Source: Favolaschia claudopus (lineage: Eukaryota; Basidiomycota; Agaricomycetes; Agaricales; Mycenaceae). Taken from it: DNA of 64,000 nt. The position numbers and the translations under genes are program-made. Location of the stretch: NCBI GenBank assembly GCA_037176885.1, contig JAWWNJ010000040.1, positions 1,612,001 through 1,676,000 on the forward strand, given 5' to 3'. The notes below the pieces were generated by a model. It was given only the letters and a program-made list of their open reading frames with translations, made no database searches and was not told where the DNA came from. Below are positions 1 to 10,638 of this stretch, one piece after another; within the stretch, counting starts at the first letter, position 1, and the number at the start of each line of letters is the position of its first letter.

Positions 1-153
1 AGAGTCAAGCTGCCTTTTGGCTGCCTTGACGACGAATGATGTGACACGGTTGATATTCACATCACGTGCCCGCTTGTCAACAACGCGGTCACGTTTTATT
101 ACGTCCACCTCGAGCGTCGACAGTGTGTGCATGGCATCAAAGAAACCTGCCAT
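1..153 (-). CDS. N-terminal part of an unrecognised protein, running off the left edge
   Basis: A minus-strand ATG at 151-153 opens a frame that stays open to the first base of the window, giving 51 residues that begin MAGFFDAMHTLSTLEVDVIK and are rich in K/R/D with an amphipathic helical look. It is too short for ORF finders but has normal coding character, and the region upstream (154-300) is A/T-rich as expected of a promoter. I do not recognise the family. It may be a host gene or a transposon gene; the remainder lies outside the window. Confidence 0.4.
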   Translation of the reverse strand, partial: MAGFFDAMHTLSTLEVDVIKRDRVVDKRARDVNINRVTSFVVKAAKRQLDS

Positions 154-1070
154 TTTCTAATGCTTGAGCAATAAATGTACCTATCTGGCTCGGATTTGTG
201 GGAAAATAAATAAGTCGGACTGCAGAATGAGCATTATGTAAAATTCTCAGTCAACATTAAGTCAACAATGATTGCGGTTGGCCACTGCAAGGTTCACATC
301 AGGAACACGCTAATTCTCAGGAATGGCATGCTGAGGGTCTAAGCGCTTGTTTGGGTAAAGATTAGAATTTAGGGATGATTAGCTCATTGGCTCCTGTTGC
401 GTGCGAAATCGAGCAATTTTGACGCGTGATTTGATATTCAACACAGCTTGGCATCGTATTCAACTCAAGCACCCTGCTCTATCCTCTTGCCGATGAGCTT
501 CAAGCTGCTGTGTTTCCACTGTCTGCAACACAATGCCAGTATCGGTGAAGGTATTGGCACTCGAAATTCTCGTTAGATACACCGCAACGGCCGGAGCCGA
601 GCATCGACTCAAAACTTGATCTCGAGTTACGGTGATTTTGTTTCTCAGGCAGACCTGAGTTGGAATTATCGAAATTCAACCGTTGTTCAATGCTCAACTG
701 GGATCACAGTTTTTCTGTTGAACAACAGTTCAACGACTCGGAGTCAAAGTTGCAAAGGGTAATACGGTAAGTAAACTTTCAAAGCCCGAGATGCCAGCCG
801 ATAAAACTTTATCTATCATACTACAGCGTAAACTTCGGAGACATTATACTAATTCAAAGCGCCACTGTGAAAAGGTAGTTCAATTTCTTGCCGTTGCAGA
901 GGTGAAAGACGGTGTGATTTTGACTTCTAAGTAACTGTAACATTTTGCAGAGTCCACTTGGAGTCCATGCCGAGAAAGCCAAGAAGAGATCCAGCAAGTA
1001 GGACTATGGTGGTGTAAGACTGACTTGCAGGGCGCGGCAGGGCAATTTGAGGGCAATGGTGTCTCAGATC
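154..1070. other. Intergenic stretch with no supported gene
   Basis: No reading frame with family resemblance or a paired repeat is evident. A 65-codon minus frame at 500-697 has low-complexity N/S content and I do not support it. Confidence 0.5.
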
Positions 1071-1753
1071 TCACAGTGTCGAGTGCGAGTCGAGATTCAC
1101 CAAGTCGTGACAGCGTGGAAATTCACGTGCTCGTGGAAAGCCCTTTGTTTGTGTCACAACATCACACCGTTTCTTCAAACAGTCGATGAAAAGCTTCCGC
1201 GAGAAAGCTCCATAGCCTGTACCATCGCGAGTACGCCGGCCCACAAACAGCGGGTCGTCGGGCTTGCCCGGCTTATTAAGGTGGGCGCGGAGGAGGGTGT
1301 AGGCACAGGTGGGCAAGCCAGTTTTTGCGATAGTGATGCGCACCCCAGCGCGAAAGGGGTCGGTTTTTGAGACCGGGAGGTCAACGGTGAGGTACTCGTC
1401 GTTTTGAATGATGATGTCGCGGCGCTTGAGGTTGAAAGCGCCATCGAAAGAGTCGTAGGTGATTTCGCCGCAGCGAAGAAAACCTGCAAAGGCCAGGGCG
1501 TAGGCAACTCGGCGAGTGTCGGCTAGCTCACGAGAAACACCCCGCGGAAGGGAGATAGGGTTGGAGAGGGAGGCAATAATCTTTGGGCTAGGACGGGCTG
1601 CGTAATAGGAAGTCGCTCCTTACGTTCTGCATCCCCGTACACCCGGCGTATACCACGAATCACACACTCGAGAACGCTGTTGAAATATTGTAGATGCGGA
1701 GATGAACGTCGTAAGGGATTGGCGCGGGTGCGTTCACTGTTTTCCATCTCCAT
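1071..1753 (-). pseudogene. Tyrosine recombinase (YR) fragment, frameshifted and lacking its C-terminal active site
   Basis: Read on the minus strand, 1753 to about 1600 gives a segment with CVIRGIRRVYGDAERK and LPITQPVL, like the N-terminal lobe of fungal YR proteins of Crypton/DIRS elements. A one-base shift near 1600 moves the frame. It then continues with KIIASLSNP, a catalytic-arginine motif AFAGFLRCGEIT, the beta-hairpin lysine region VSKTDPFRAG and a stretch ending SRKLFIDCLKK. The HxxR and tyrosine motifs expected about 40-60 residues later are absent: after about 1150 the frame becomes unrelated and stops at 1071. The gene is therefore dead. It is the only YR-like sequence in the window, relevant because the DIRS-like element at 32.3-35.5 kb has no recombinase. 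Confidence 0.65.
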
Positions 1754-2656
1754 TTTTTTCGATTCCGAAGACGCGCCTCGTAGGCTCAGTCGACCTCAAG
1801 ACCATTTGTTACCTTTCCGTCTCTAATGTCCCTCGCTCTCAAGCCCGCTCCACGCACACCACCTTGTGATAAGTGTCTAGGTGCCGCATCGAGTCTCGAC
1901 TTGCCTTGACTTCACATATTGGGGAGACCTATGTACCCCCGGGATCTGTTCTCCTCCCTCAACTCCACCTGGCAGTCTTACTCTTGCCTCTGTGGCTACG
2001 ACAGTAGTGGTGTGTGAATTCTATGTGTCTATCTTCATTTATTGACTCATCTGTCTTATAGTTTTGCTTCCGGTGTTTTGCCAGGTCGTCGACGCTGTGT
2101 GCGATCCTCTCCGTTCCTCCAGAACCTTTCTGCTTATAGCTCGACGCGGCAGCGTTGTGGTATTTCTCTCAAGAGTCAATACAGAATACAGTACGGATTA
2201 AATACACTCTGATCTAGCATTACTGATTCTTCGTTCAGTGATGCCTTTCTTGCACTCACTCGAACCTCGAAACTGCACACACGGTCACGGCACCCGGGCT
2301 CTTCGCGGAACCAGTCAGTAACCTGCTACGAGTACTTTCCCCCAACAATACCGCGTCGGCGGCATTGTCTTTGAGCATTGTGACGAATTCCTATCTTTTT
2401 CGTTCTTCCATTCTCAGCCGTCGCATCTGCTGATTTCTTAAACCCTGATTACTAAACTGCTTTGTTGAACAGTCGATAAACAGTTATTGTACAGTAGATA
2501 GGGAGGGTGAATATACTCTATTTGATTCATTCAACACCATAGTTTTGGCCTGTTTTGTTAAACGATGATTAAACAGTTTCTGTTCAATCACTGATGGACG
2601 CAACCATGTCAGTGGTCCGCCTGCAGCCCCATGTGATGCAGGATGCCCCGCCGCCT
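1754..2656. other. Unassigned sequence, possibly LTR-derived
   Basis: No gene. The stretch near 1920-2350 is C/T-rich with a run ending in ctttcccccaaca, which resembles the reverse complement of a Gypsy-type LTR start, but no partner LTR was found. Confidence 0.35.
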
Positions 2657-2658
2657 TA

Positions 2659-3067
2659 CTATTGTGCCCAACGGGTATGAATTCTCCCAATGGGTCTGAA
2701 TTTTCGATAATCCTGCTTCCCCTTTGACCCTTTGGCCTCCGGAATTTTCGGGATGAGTTTTTATGCTTCTTCTCTATGGCTTTGCAGAATTCTATTGGGA
2801 TCCAGAGAGGACGAGGTGTTGAGAAAAGGGTACCGATTCATCAAGGTAAATTGATGGGGTGATGATTGAGATCAAAGTACTCGCCAACCCGGTAATTGCT
2901 TTTGGACCACCTCCCTTTCGTCGTAGCTCAAGTGCTTTGGGGTTCTCGCAGAGAATTGGCGAAAGAATAGATCCCGAAAAAAACCGGGGCCAAACGATGG
3001 ACGGGGGAGCAGAAAATATCGAAAATTCAGACCCATTGGGAGAATTCATACCCGTTGGGCACAATAG
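2659..3067. mobile_element. TA-flanked MITE with about 53-bp terminal inverted repeats
   Basis: The ends are inverted copies of ctattgtgcccaacgggtat and continue nearly perfectly for about 53 bp (2659-2711 and 3015-3067). The element is flanked by TA at 2657-2658 and 3068-3069, the target duplication of Tc1/mariner-type elements. The 409 bp contain no transposase, so it is non-autonomous. Confidence 0.85.
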
Positions 3068-3125
3068 TACAAGCTGATTAAACAAACACTGCTTAAACCT
3101 GTTTTGCGGCCTATACCGGGATTGA

Positions 3126-5898
3126 TTAATCAAACTTCATATGGTTACTGAGGTTTTTTGGGGAGAGAAAAAGCTGGAGACGAAGATGGCGGACGAGGAG
3201 GAGGAGGAGTATGGCAGCATCAGAGTCCGATGAGGTGTCGGATTCTTCCGAGTCGCTAGAACGGGCAGCGGAATCTGACTCGGAGTCAACCCAACGAATA
3301 TAATTCTTGAACTTTCGGACCGCTTCTTGCCGTTGGAGCCAAACCGTCATCTGCTGAGTATAATCTTTCTTGTTGCTCGCTCGATAACCGAGTTTCGCGA
3401 GATCAATATGCAACCGCTCCATTCCCTCGCTATTGGTTCCATCCGCCGTGCCACGGGAACGAATGCTGTCGACATAATGCTTCAGTTTGTGTATTTTGCT
3501 GATGTTGAAGTGGTCGCGAAGCCCGAGCCTGATGAAAGCATGCTTGTGAGCGTGGAAAGAAACCCAGGCAGCGTCAAGTTCAGCCAGCGACTCGTCGCAA
3601 TGCGTCTCAAAATGCGCATAATAAATAAAGTCCAATATCGCACGCGCAGCGAGCAGGACTTCTGGGTCGGTTGCGTCCGCGAGGATGCCAAGGTAAACCT
3701 TCTCCATCTCTTTGCGTTCCCTTCCCGTCCACTGACTCACTCCAGAGATCCCTTTTTTAAAATGCCGCAGAGAAGGATGCGGCGTCATTGCGCGGAAGCG
3801 CTGGTCAATCTCGGCCTCACCACCTGCCATCGCTTGTGTGGTCCATTTAACGGCATGGTCCCCGAAAGCGCCGTTATGAGACTCGTGAAGAAGGTCGGGG
3901 GTCATTGAACGGAAAATGTTTGCGTGAGGCAAGTCGGCCCAAAATGGCTGGATAGCCCGCAGTTGTTGCTCAACGAACTCGATAGGGCATTCCCCGTTCG
4001 CTTGGGCACGCAGAATTTCGAGAGTTTCGTCGGGATCGCGCCACGGCGCCGAGCCAGGATCTCCGCGGGCGTTGGGCGCATTGACACACTGGACAGGTGT
4101 TCTCTTTGCAGCCACACACGAGGCACTGTTCCGGGTAGTCTGCGATGAATGCCGCGAGAATAGGGAAGCCGAGTCTTCTACACCGATCCGCACACGCCAT
4201 CAATTCTCCCTTGTTTCCCGCCGTCACCACTGTGGCGAGAATCTTGCGCATACAGTCGTGGTAGAGCTGGTAGGCTATCGCTGACCGCCGTTTCTTGATG
4301 AAAATCTCAAGCTTGGGGACAGGGATGTAGCCGAGAAGTATGGTGGCGCCATGGGAAGTGTTTTCTTGTCAATGTTTCCGATGGTGATGTATACCGGCCA
4401 GGCCTGCTTGTCCCCACTGAATCGCGTTAATTGTGTTTTGTCGGATGCGAGAATGATAGGGATGAGTGTTGCGCCCTTAGGAAGTAGTTTCTAAATTATT
4501 GGGTGAGTTACTTGCGACTCGGAGTGATTTGACAAAATTTACCTGAATTTCCCACCAGAAATCTGCCGTCCACATCTCACTAAACTTCCGATTCTCCAAC
4601 TTCTCGTCAACAAATTTCTTGAAAAGACGAGACGGTTCGTATCCCTGATCCTTGAACAGCGGATTTCCCAGCAACTCTTTGATGCATTCCACGGGATCTC
4701 GATACCACAGCTCTACGACCTCCGTCTTTGCCTGCCCCTTCCCATCTACCTCATCGCCCGTCAAGCTGAACAATTCACATTTCCAACCGGGGCCACGGGG
4801 CAACGCATCAATACGCTGGTAAAAGCTGCGGCTATTGTGGTACGAGGGATTGATCTTTTCGCGGACCTTTGAGTTATTTAGAAAAATCTCCGGCTCGAAT
4901 ATTCGTCTTACACGTACCGCCTTCAACTTCAATAATTCATCCATCTTCCCCTGGCTTATCCCAGACGTCATCAGTCACTGTGCAAGCTCCCATTCCTCTC
5001 GTGTCTCAAACGGTGCCCACGGAGGCAAATTTTCTTTTTCTTGTTGTCGACGAAGACTCTCATATTCTGTCTCAAACGGCTGTTCATCGCGGAATATCGC
5101 GCCTGCTTCGTACTCCGGATGGAACGGCTGGATAAACTCGTCCTCTTCGTCTTCCACTTCCTCCACCGTCGGTCGTGGATGCTTGCGAGAATTTGTTGGC
5201 GGCACTGCAGCAGAAGACTCGGGAGCCGGCGGTACAGCAAAATCTTCCGGCGGATCTTGATCTGCGTCGTCTTCATACTCGGCAGGTTCAGGGCTAAATC
5301 CCCCTAGCTCAGAGTCAACGGGCATGCCTTGAAAATCCGAATCGTCTGAGCCTGGTGACAACATCCTGTGCGTGAGTTTTGGCGTAGGCAGCGCTACAGG
5401 TGGCTGCTGCCTCGTACATTTTGGGGACTTTGTCCTTGGGGTCGTGAATCGGCGCTTCGAGGAGGTAGAAGAGGAGAGAGCCGGTGTCGACTTCTTGTTT
5501 GCTGAGGGATTGACCGCCGTTTTTTTTTTGGCGAGTAACTTGTCCTTTGCAGCGGCGCAGATGTTGTGGTCCGTGACGTGGTTTGCAAATGTCCCGAGAG
5601 CGGGGGATTTGAGGAAAAGGGGGAGGAGATCGGGGATAGAGATTGTGAGGCCGCCATCAACCTCAACTACAGCTTGAGGAGTGCCGGACTTGGGCCACTC
5701 CATACCAAGCCGTTCCCAGAGATCGCGAATGAGGCGAACCCGGGCGTTCGCTTTATAAGCAGCTCCGAGGGAGGAGGTGTCGACGGCACGAAACAAGCTG
5801 ACGATGTCGGGGAACTGGCTTTCAACGTAGGCGATTGGGGTAGTGCTGCCGCGGTGGTCAATGAGTACAAAGTCCCCTTTCCTACTGCTGGAATGCAT
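3126..5898 (-). pseudogene. Plavaka-type (KDZ superfamily) transposase, decayed
   Basis: The reading order on the minus strand is: an N-terminal segment of about 300 residues (5898-4975), acidic/proline-rich, ending WAPFETREEWELAQ; an in-frame TGA at 4973-4975 where the family has Trp; then the frame resumes LMTSGISQGKMDELLKL. A 52-nt GT..AG intron (4491-4542) follows, then GATLIPIILASDKTQLTRF, FSGDKQAWPVYITIGN, a small frame-breaking deletion near 4353, HGATILLGYIPVPKLEIF, a Cys cluster (CLVCGCKENTCPVCQC), another frameshift near 4060, and the C-terminal half with HFKKGISGVSQWTGRERKEM and RLHIDLAKLGYRASNKKDY. These match the Plavaka block order of basidiomycetes. At least three lesions make it non-functional. 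Terminal repeats were not found. The N-terminal 200 residues are unlike the Plavaka proteins I know. Confidence 0.9.
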
Positions 5899-6429
5899 TA
5901 TGTTGCATCTCTACACATGAATTTGCACCCCAACACTGAAAGACGACACCAACTCAACTATGATGATGCTCAGTGTTCACCCGAGATGCCCGTGCATGCC
6001 TCGGAACCATTGCCGAACCGTCGGCAAGCGCGGGAGACAGTGGCCAGTCAGCCGAACAACTGTTCTCTTGAGTTGGGTCCTCGGCTTCAGCGGCCGGAAC
6101 ACGTTTGATGGCAAAGTTGTGGGTGAAAATATATTTGAATATGCCGGGACTGTATCGTAGTCATATCCATATCATATCGTATTCATATTCTTCCGTATTC
6201 GTATTCCCTTGCCCCCACCAAGCCGTATTATATTCGTATTCAGCTGAATATATTCAAAATATATTTTCCGTATTATATTTTTGGCCAGCGCTACACGCGG
6301 GGTGCTAGCTAAGTCGCTAGGAGATATAATCAAATAAGTCTTTGGGAAGAGGAGCCCCGGAAATCTGAGTTTATGGGATCTCTGTGAGTGAGGCTTCCGG
6401 ATGAGTGTGCACCAGCCGTAGGGAGGGAC
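5899..6429. repeat. A/T-rich low-complexity tract
   Basis: About 6130-6290 is built from imperfect repeats of cgtattcatatt, catatc and their complements, able to fold on itself. The rest of the interval has no supported gene. Confidence 0.5.
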
Positions 6430-6430
6430 G

Positions 6431-6730
6431 AAAAATCGGTCATTCCGAGGCTTTTCTGGGTGCCGAAAACGCGTTTTCCCGGCCGAGGGATTTCCCCTTG
6501 GAGAAGGGAAGACAATGACCCACCGTGGGAATCTCGACCGTTTTGCCATCACCCTCGGAATGGAGAAGTTCCCGGGGTTGAAAAATCGGTCATTCCGAGG
6601 CTTTTCTGGGTGCCGAAAACGCGTTTTCCCGGCCGAGGGATTTCCCCTTGGAGAAGGGAAGACAATGACCCACCGTGGGAATCTCGACCGTTTTGCCATC
6701 ACCCTCGGAATGGAGAAGTTCCCGGGGTTG
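6431..6730. repeat. 150-bp tandem duplication of a dispersed repeat
   Basis: The unit starting aaaaatcggtcattccgagg is present twice head to tail (6431-6580 and 6581-6730), apparently identical. The same sequence occurs inverted and once at 46313-46466, and a degenerate form lies at 29236-29400. The flanking 6802-6868 segment (catgtttgcacttgtttatt onward) also recurs at 46522-46588, so the dispersed unit is longer than the tandem part. Open frames on both strands here are fortuitous. Confidence 0.8.
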
Positions 6731-6870
6731 CCCACTCGATCGAACACGTGATCCTCCGCGATCACATTTGTGGTGAACTGGCAGTGTTCGTCTGGGTGTA
6801 AGCATGTTTGCACTTGTTTATTCCCTTGGGTGCCTTTCAATTTCATGTTCCCTCGTTTTCTGTGTTCTAC

Positions 6871-7335
6871 ACAGATTATATGATTGTTGTGTCAAGGTAA
6901 AAATTATTCAGAATATCTGTCCTAACATGTTTCCGTAAAAATATCTGACTTTCCCGTTGTATGCGCTTCTGCCGCTGCGTACAGTTCAAGTTGGGACCCG
7001 CATATTTGCGAACTTCCTGTGTCTGAAAAAATTTGCAAAGAATACCCTAACACCTTTCTCTCCAAATCTTCACAATGCAGCCGGAATGAACTCAAATCCG
7101 GGTGGTGTAACACATGTCACAGGTGTCACATGGTTGAACTTTGGGAGTTACGCCTGCCGGTGTGTCTCACAACATGGCCGGAACCCTTTGTCTTCGCAGT
7201 AGAAAATGTTTCTATACCCTCCAGAGGTCTTGAAGTTCCTTCAGAACCAAGATAATTCCGGTTGATGCGAAATTTACTGTGTATTTCAGCTAAATCCAAC
7301 TCTCCGCAAACCCCATAAGCAGAAATCCCAGAATT
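6871..7335. other. Intergenic, no supported feature
   Basis: No gene or paired repeat seen. It contains the left copy of the Gypsy-1 target duplication, GAATT at 7331-7335. Confidence 0.4.
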
Positions 7336-7918
7336 TGTTATGGATACTTCCATTATGTACCCAATATAGCTTGTTGAACCAACGAGAACTCTTCCGTCTA
7401 AGTTGTGAGACTTGATGCCGAGCTCTGCCGACTTTTGACAAGTCTTACCACGAGTGGTCACAGTCAGGTGACCGTGACTCACTGCAAACGCGTCTCAATT
7501 ATTGCGGTGCTCAGGCTCTGTAAGTACTGCCTACTCACAGCCTTCAGTCCTGTGTATTGATATCAATTAACATAGCATTGACATAGCCTCAGCTGTAGCC
7601 TCTACGTATAAATGAGGAGCCCTCCCCTCTTGTGGAGAACAATCTTTCTATCCCATCAATCTACGTAGTTCTAACTAACTATTTCTGTGAACCCTAAGTG
7701 AAAGCCTCGCGCTCATTTCTGGTATGACAGGTACAGACGGTGCTAGGTTGTGTTTACTCCAACTAGCCTCAGCGAGATAAGTTCTCGCTGAAAACCGCTT
7801 GAGTTAACTAAGTTGTCTTCGCTGAATATATAGGAAGTTTGAGCTCTATTCTATTTTCTTTCTCAAACGCGTGTATTGATTACTCGCGCTCACTCAAATA
7901 TCACGCTAATCTTCAACA
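7336..7918 (+). repeat. 5' LTR of Gypsy-1
   Basis: Starts TG and ends CA. It contains a TATA-like element (tataaat, about 7607-7613) followed by a T/C-rich stretch, consistent with a promoter and transcription start in the LTR. Confidence 0.92.
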
Positions 7919-7988
7919 CTGGTGGACACATTGGGAACTTCCTTGCTTTATACGGCTTTTCAACAAGTTAAACTCAACGCCGTTTAAC

Positions 7989-10638
7989 ATGTCTACTACT
8001 ACGGAACAACCTCGTTCCCGACAACCTTCACCAAGCGAGACTGCTCGTCCGCTTACCTCTCAACCGCCGGACACTTCCAACGCTGATAACTTCGGCGCGG
8101 ACGTTTTGGAACATGAACATTTCGACTTACCAGATCTTACCGACCTGCATGGACCTATTCACGATGACAGCATCGATCTTGACGATGTTCATATATCCAT
8201 GGTTGATTATGCCAACACTTAAACCAGCACGAAGGATAGGGAAAAATGCAGAGATTATGTCGAGACGCATCGAAGCTCTTGTTAGAGGAGCTAATGTCAT
8301 TGGTAAGACCTTCCTTCTTGATGCCTTGAAACCCTCTCGTCTCCTTTATAAGACTGTATTTGTGAAAACATTCGAACAGCTTGATCAAACCTTGACGGTG
8401 TTGGAAAGGTTTGCAACGCGAGACGGACATTACTGCTATCGGGTTTCCCTCTATGAATATCAGGTTCTTATGCAATCTCTTTATGATTTGCGTAATGCTG
8501 CCGAGGAGTCGTTTCAAATGGCTGGTAAAGCTATTCCTCGCTTGCCGTCATGGGGAGAGAAGGGGAATGATATTGAAGATATCTACAGAGAGAATGACTT
8601 CGAAATCTTGGGTGTATGCTTCCGAATTGAAGTAGAACATTTTCTTACCCTGCTCTCTACATATCATGACTTCTTGTCCAACAGACCGCAGCCATTCGAC
8701 GCCGATGTCACTGCCGCAGCTACCCAGATCCAAAACGCTAGTACTCGGACGTCAAGATCTAGCGGAAAATCTATGATAGACAGACTGAGTTCGCAACCGG
8801 ACTTGAGTTCAGATTCAACGGTTTATCCTCTTGTTCGAGACACTAGCGTTAGATTTGGTAACTACGGAGTTCAATCTGGTGTACCGAAAGGCAATCGACG
8901 TCTGTCCGAGATGCTTGCTCCAACTGTCTTTGAAGAAGAACCTTTGCCTTCGCAAAGAACTGCTTCCGCCCCGAAAGAATCCGAACAGATGCGGAGAATG
9001 ACTTATCAAGGAACTTCAGGACTGCGTGACGTACCTCCTCATATGCGGAGTGACAACCCTCTTTCTTCAGTCTCCCAAATAGGACGTCGTGCTGGCGGAA
9101 ATGTATCGGGTAGTAATTCTGGCGACGGGAACGACGACAACAACAATAATGGCCGTCGTAATCCTACACGTCGTTCAGGACCACCATCAACACCTGCAAA
9201 CAATCGCCAGAACCACGCGCCAGCTGGTAATCCTGGAGGGGGCGACGATGATGATAATTCTGACGATGACCAAGATAATTCTGCACGTCGTCCAACAGCT
9301 CCGTTCGGAGCGCCTCATCGTCGTTCAAATATTGGGCCGGCTATTCCGATTGCAAATAGCGCAACTCCTACCATCAAGGAAGCACACTTTGAAATCAAGT
9401 TGAAACAGGAAAACGTACCTAAATGGGACGGGAATGTTGACACAATTGTGCGATGGATTTTAAAAATCAACGACATCGCGCGAGAATCGCCAACTGTCTT
9501 CCGCCAGTTAGGACGAATTGTTCCCAAAAGGCTTGAAGGAAACGCCGAAACCTGGTATTGGTCTTTACCTTTGGATTACCGCTCTGATATTGAAAGGAAT
9601 TGGGACACCTTACGCCAAGCCTTTCAAACTTATTTCCTGAATCGTAAGTGGTTAGACCATCAGAAAGGGAGAGCGAATAGAGCATCTTACCGTGATGTGG
9701 GACATTCGCGTGAAACACCGAGTGAGTATTTCATTCGTAAGCTCGACCTGCTCAATATGGTTTACACAATGGACGATTTGGAAATTATGTTGGAAGTCAT
9801 GGATGGTGCACCTTCAACCTGGAACACCATTCTCACCACGCAGATGTATCGCACTGTCGTCGAGTTCCAAGCCGCTATTCGCTACCACGAGGACGCCTTA
9901 ATGCAAGTGGATAGGCACGAACGAGAAAATTCTTACCGAGATCGTGAACGCGAACGGGATAATCAACGGTTTGCTCCGCGCTCCGCTCGAGTGAATTTAG
10001 TTGGTTGGTCGGCAAATCTTGGGCCGCCCAAATTCCCCAAGGATGATAAGATTGTCTCGAGACGAGCTACTCCGGAATCAAAAGGCGCTCGGCCTTGTAG
10101 GCACTGTGGAAGCGGTAAACACTGGGATAATGAATGTAAACATTCATTCAAAGGCAACCGAGCTGCTCGTGCTAACCTTGCGAGTGCAACCAGCGACGAT
10201 CGTGAAGCACAGGATGAATACGATAATCTGTATTATGGATTAGAAAGTGACGAGGAGTCTGAGTCCGAAACAATTGAACGTACCGATGACTTTTCTCAGC
10301 AGGGTTTTGAAGAACCCCTCCAGACTACTGAATCCTCTTTACCTCTTGACGCGGAAACGAGTAACTCAGCCCTGGGGGGGTGGGGGGGGGAGAAATCCGG
10401 AAATTTGAACAAATCGGCAACGGCAATTGCATCAGATGACTCGGAATTGCGCTCACACTCAATACCTGAAGCTTGTTCAACGTTTCATTCGAAATCTGCA
10501 CTGAACAGACGATCTGGAAGGCGGTTAGCTCGCCGTGAATTATCGAGTGGTAGGCTCACCGAGTTCCGCAGTCAAACCGCTCATAGAACTGCGGAAACAT
10601 ATGGCGCGACCATCTGGTTCATCGTTTCTTGGTGCTAG
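7989..10638 (+). pseudogene. Gypsy-1 gag, frameshifted
   Basis: The natural ATG is at 7989 (MSTTTEQPRSRQPSPSE). The frame breaks near 8218, where it hits a stop, and the +1 frame continues for about 800 codons. The body has an N-terminal helical region, an S/N/D-rich linker, and a retroviral-type gag core around 9390-9900 (KWDGNVDTIVRWILKINDIA, NAETWYWSLP, ETPSEYFIRKLDLL). A CCHC zinc knuckle CRHCGSGKHWDNEC lies near 10097-10138, followed by an acidic tail. A G-rich run at 10373-10390 lies in the tail and could cause slippage. Gag would form the particle and bind RNA. The single frameshift near 8218 prevents a full-length product. Confidence 0.85.

Noticed and set aside
3327..3908. 193-codon plus-strand frame
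   Set aside because: Antisense to the Plavaka transposase C-terminal half, which shows the family motifs.
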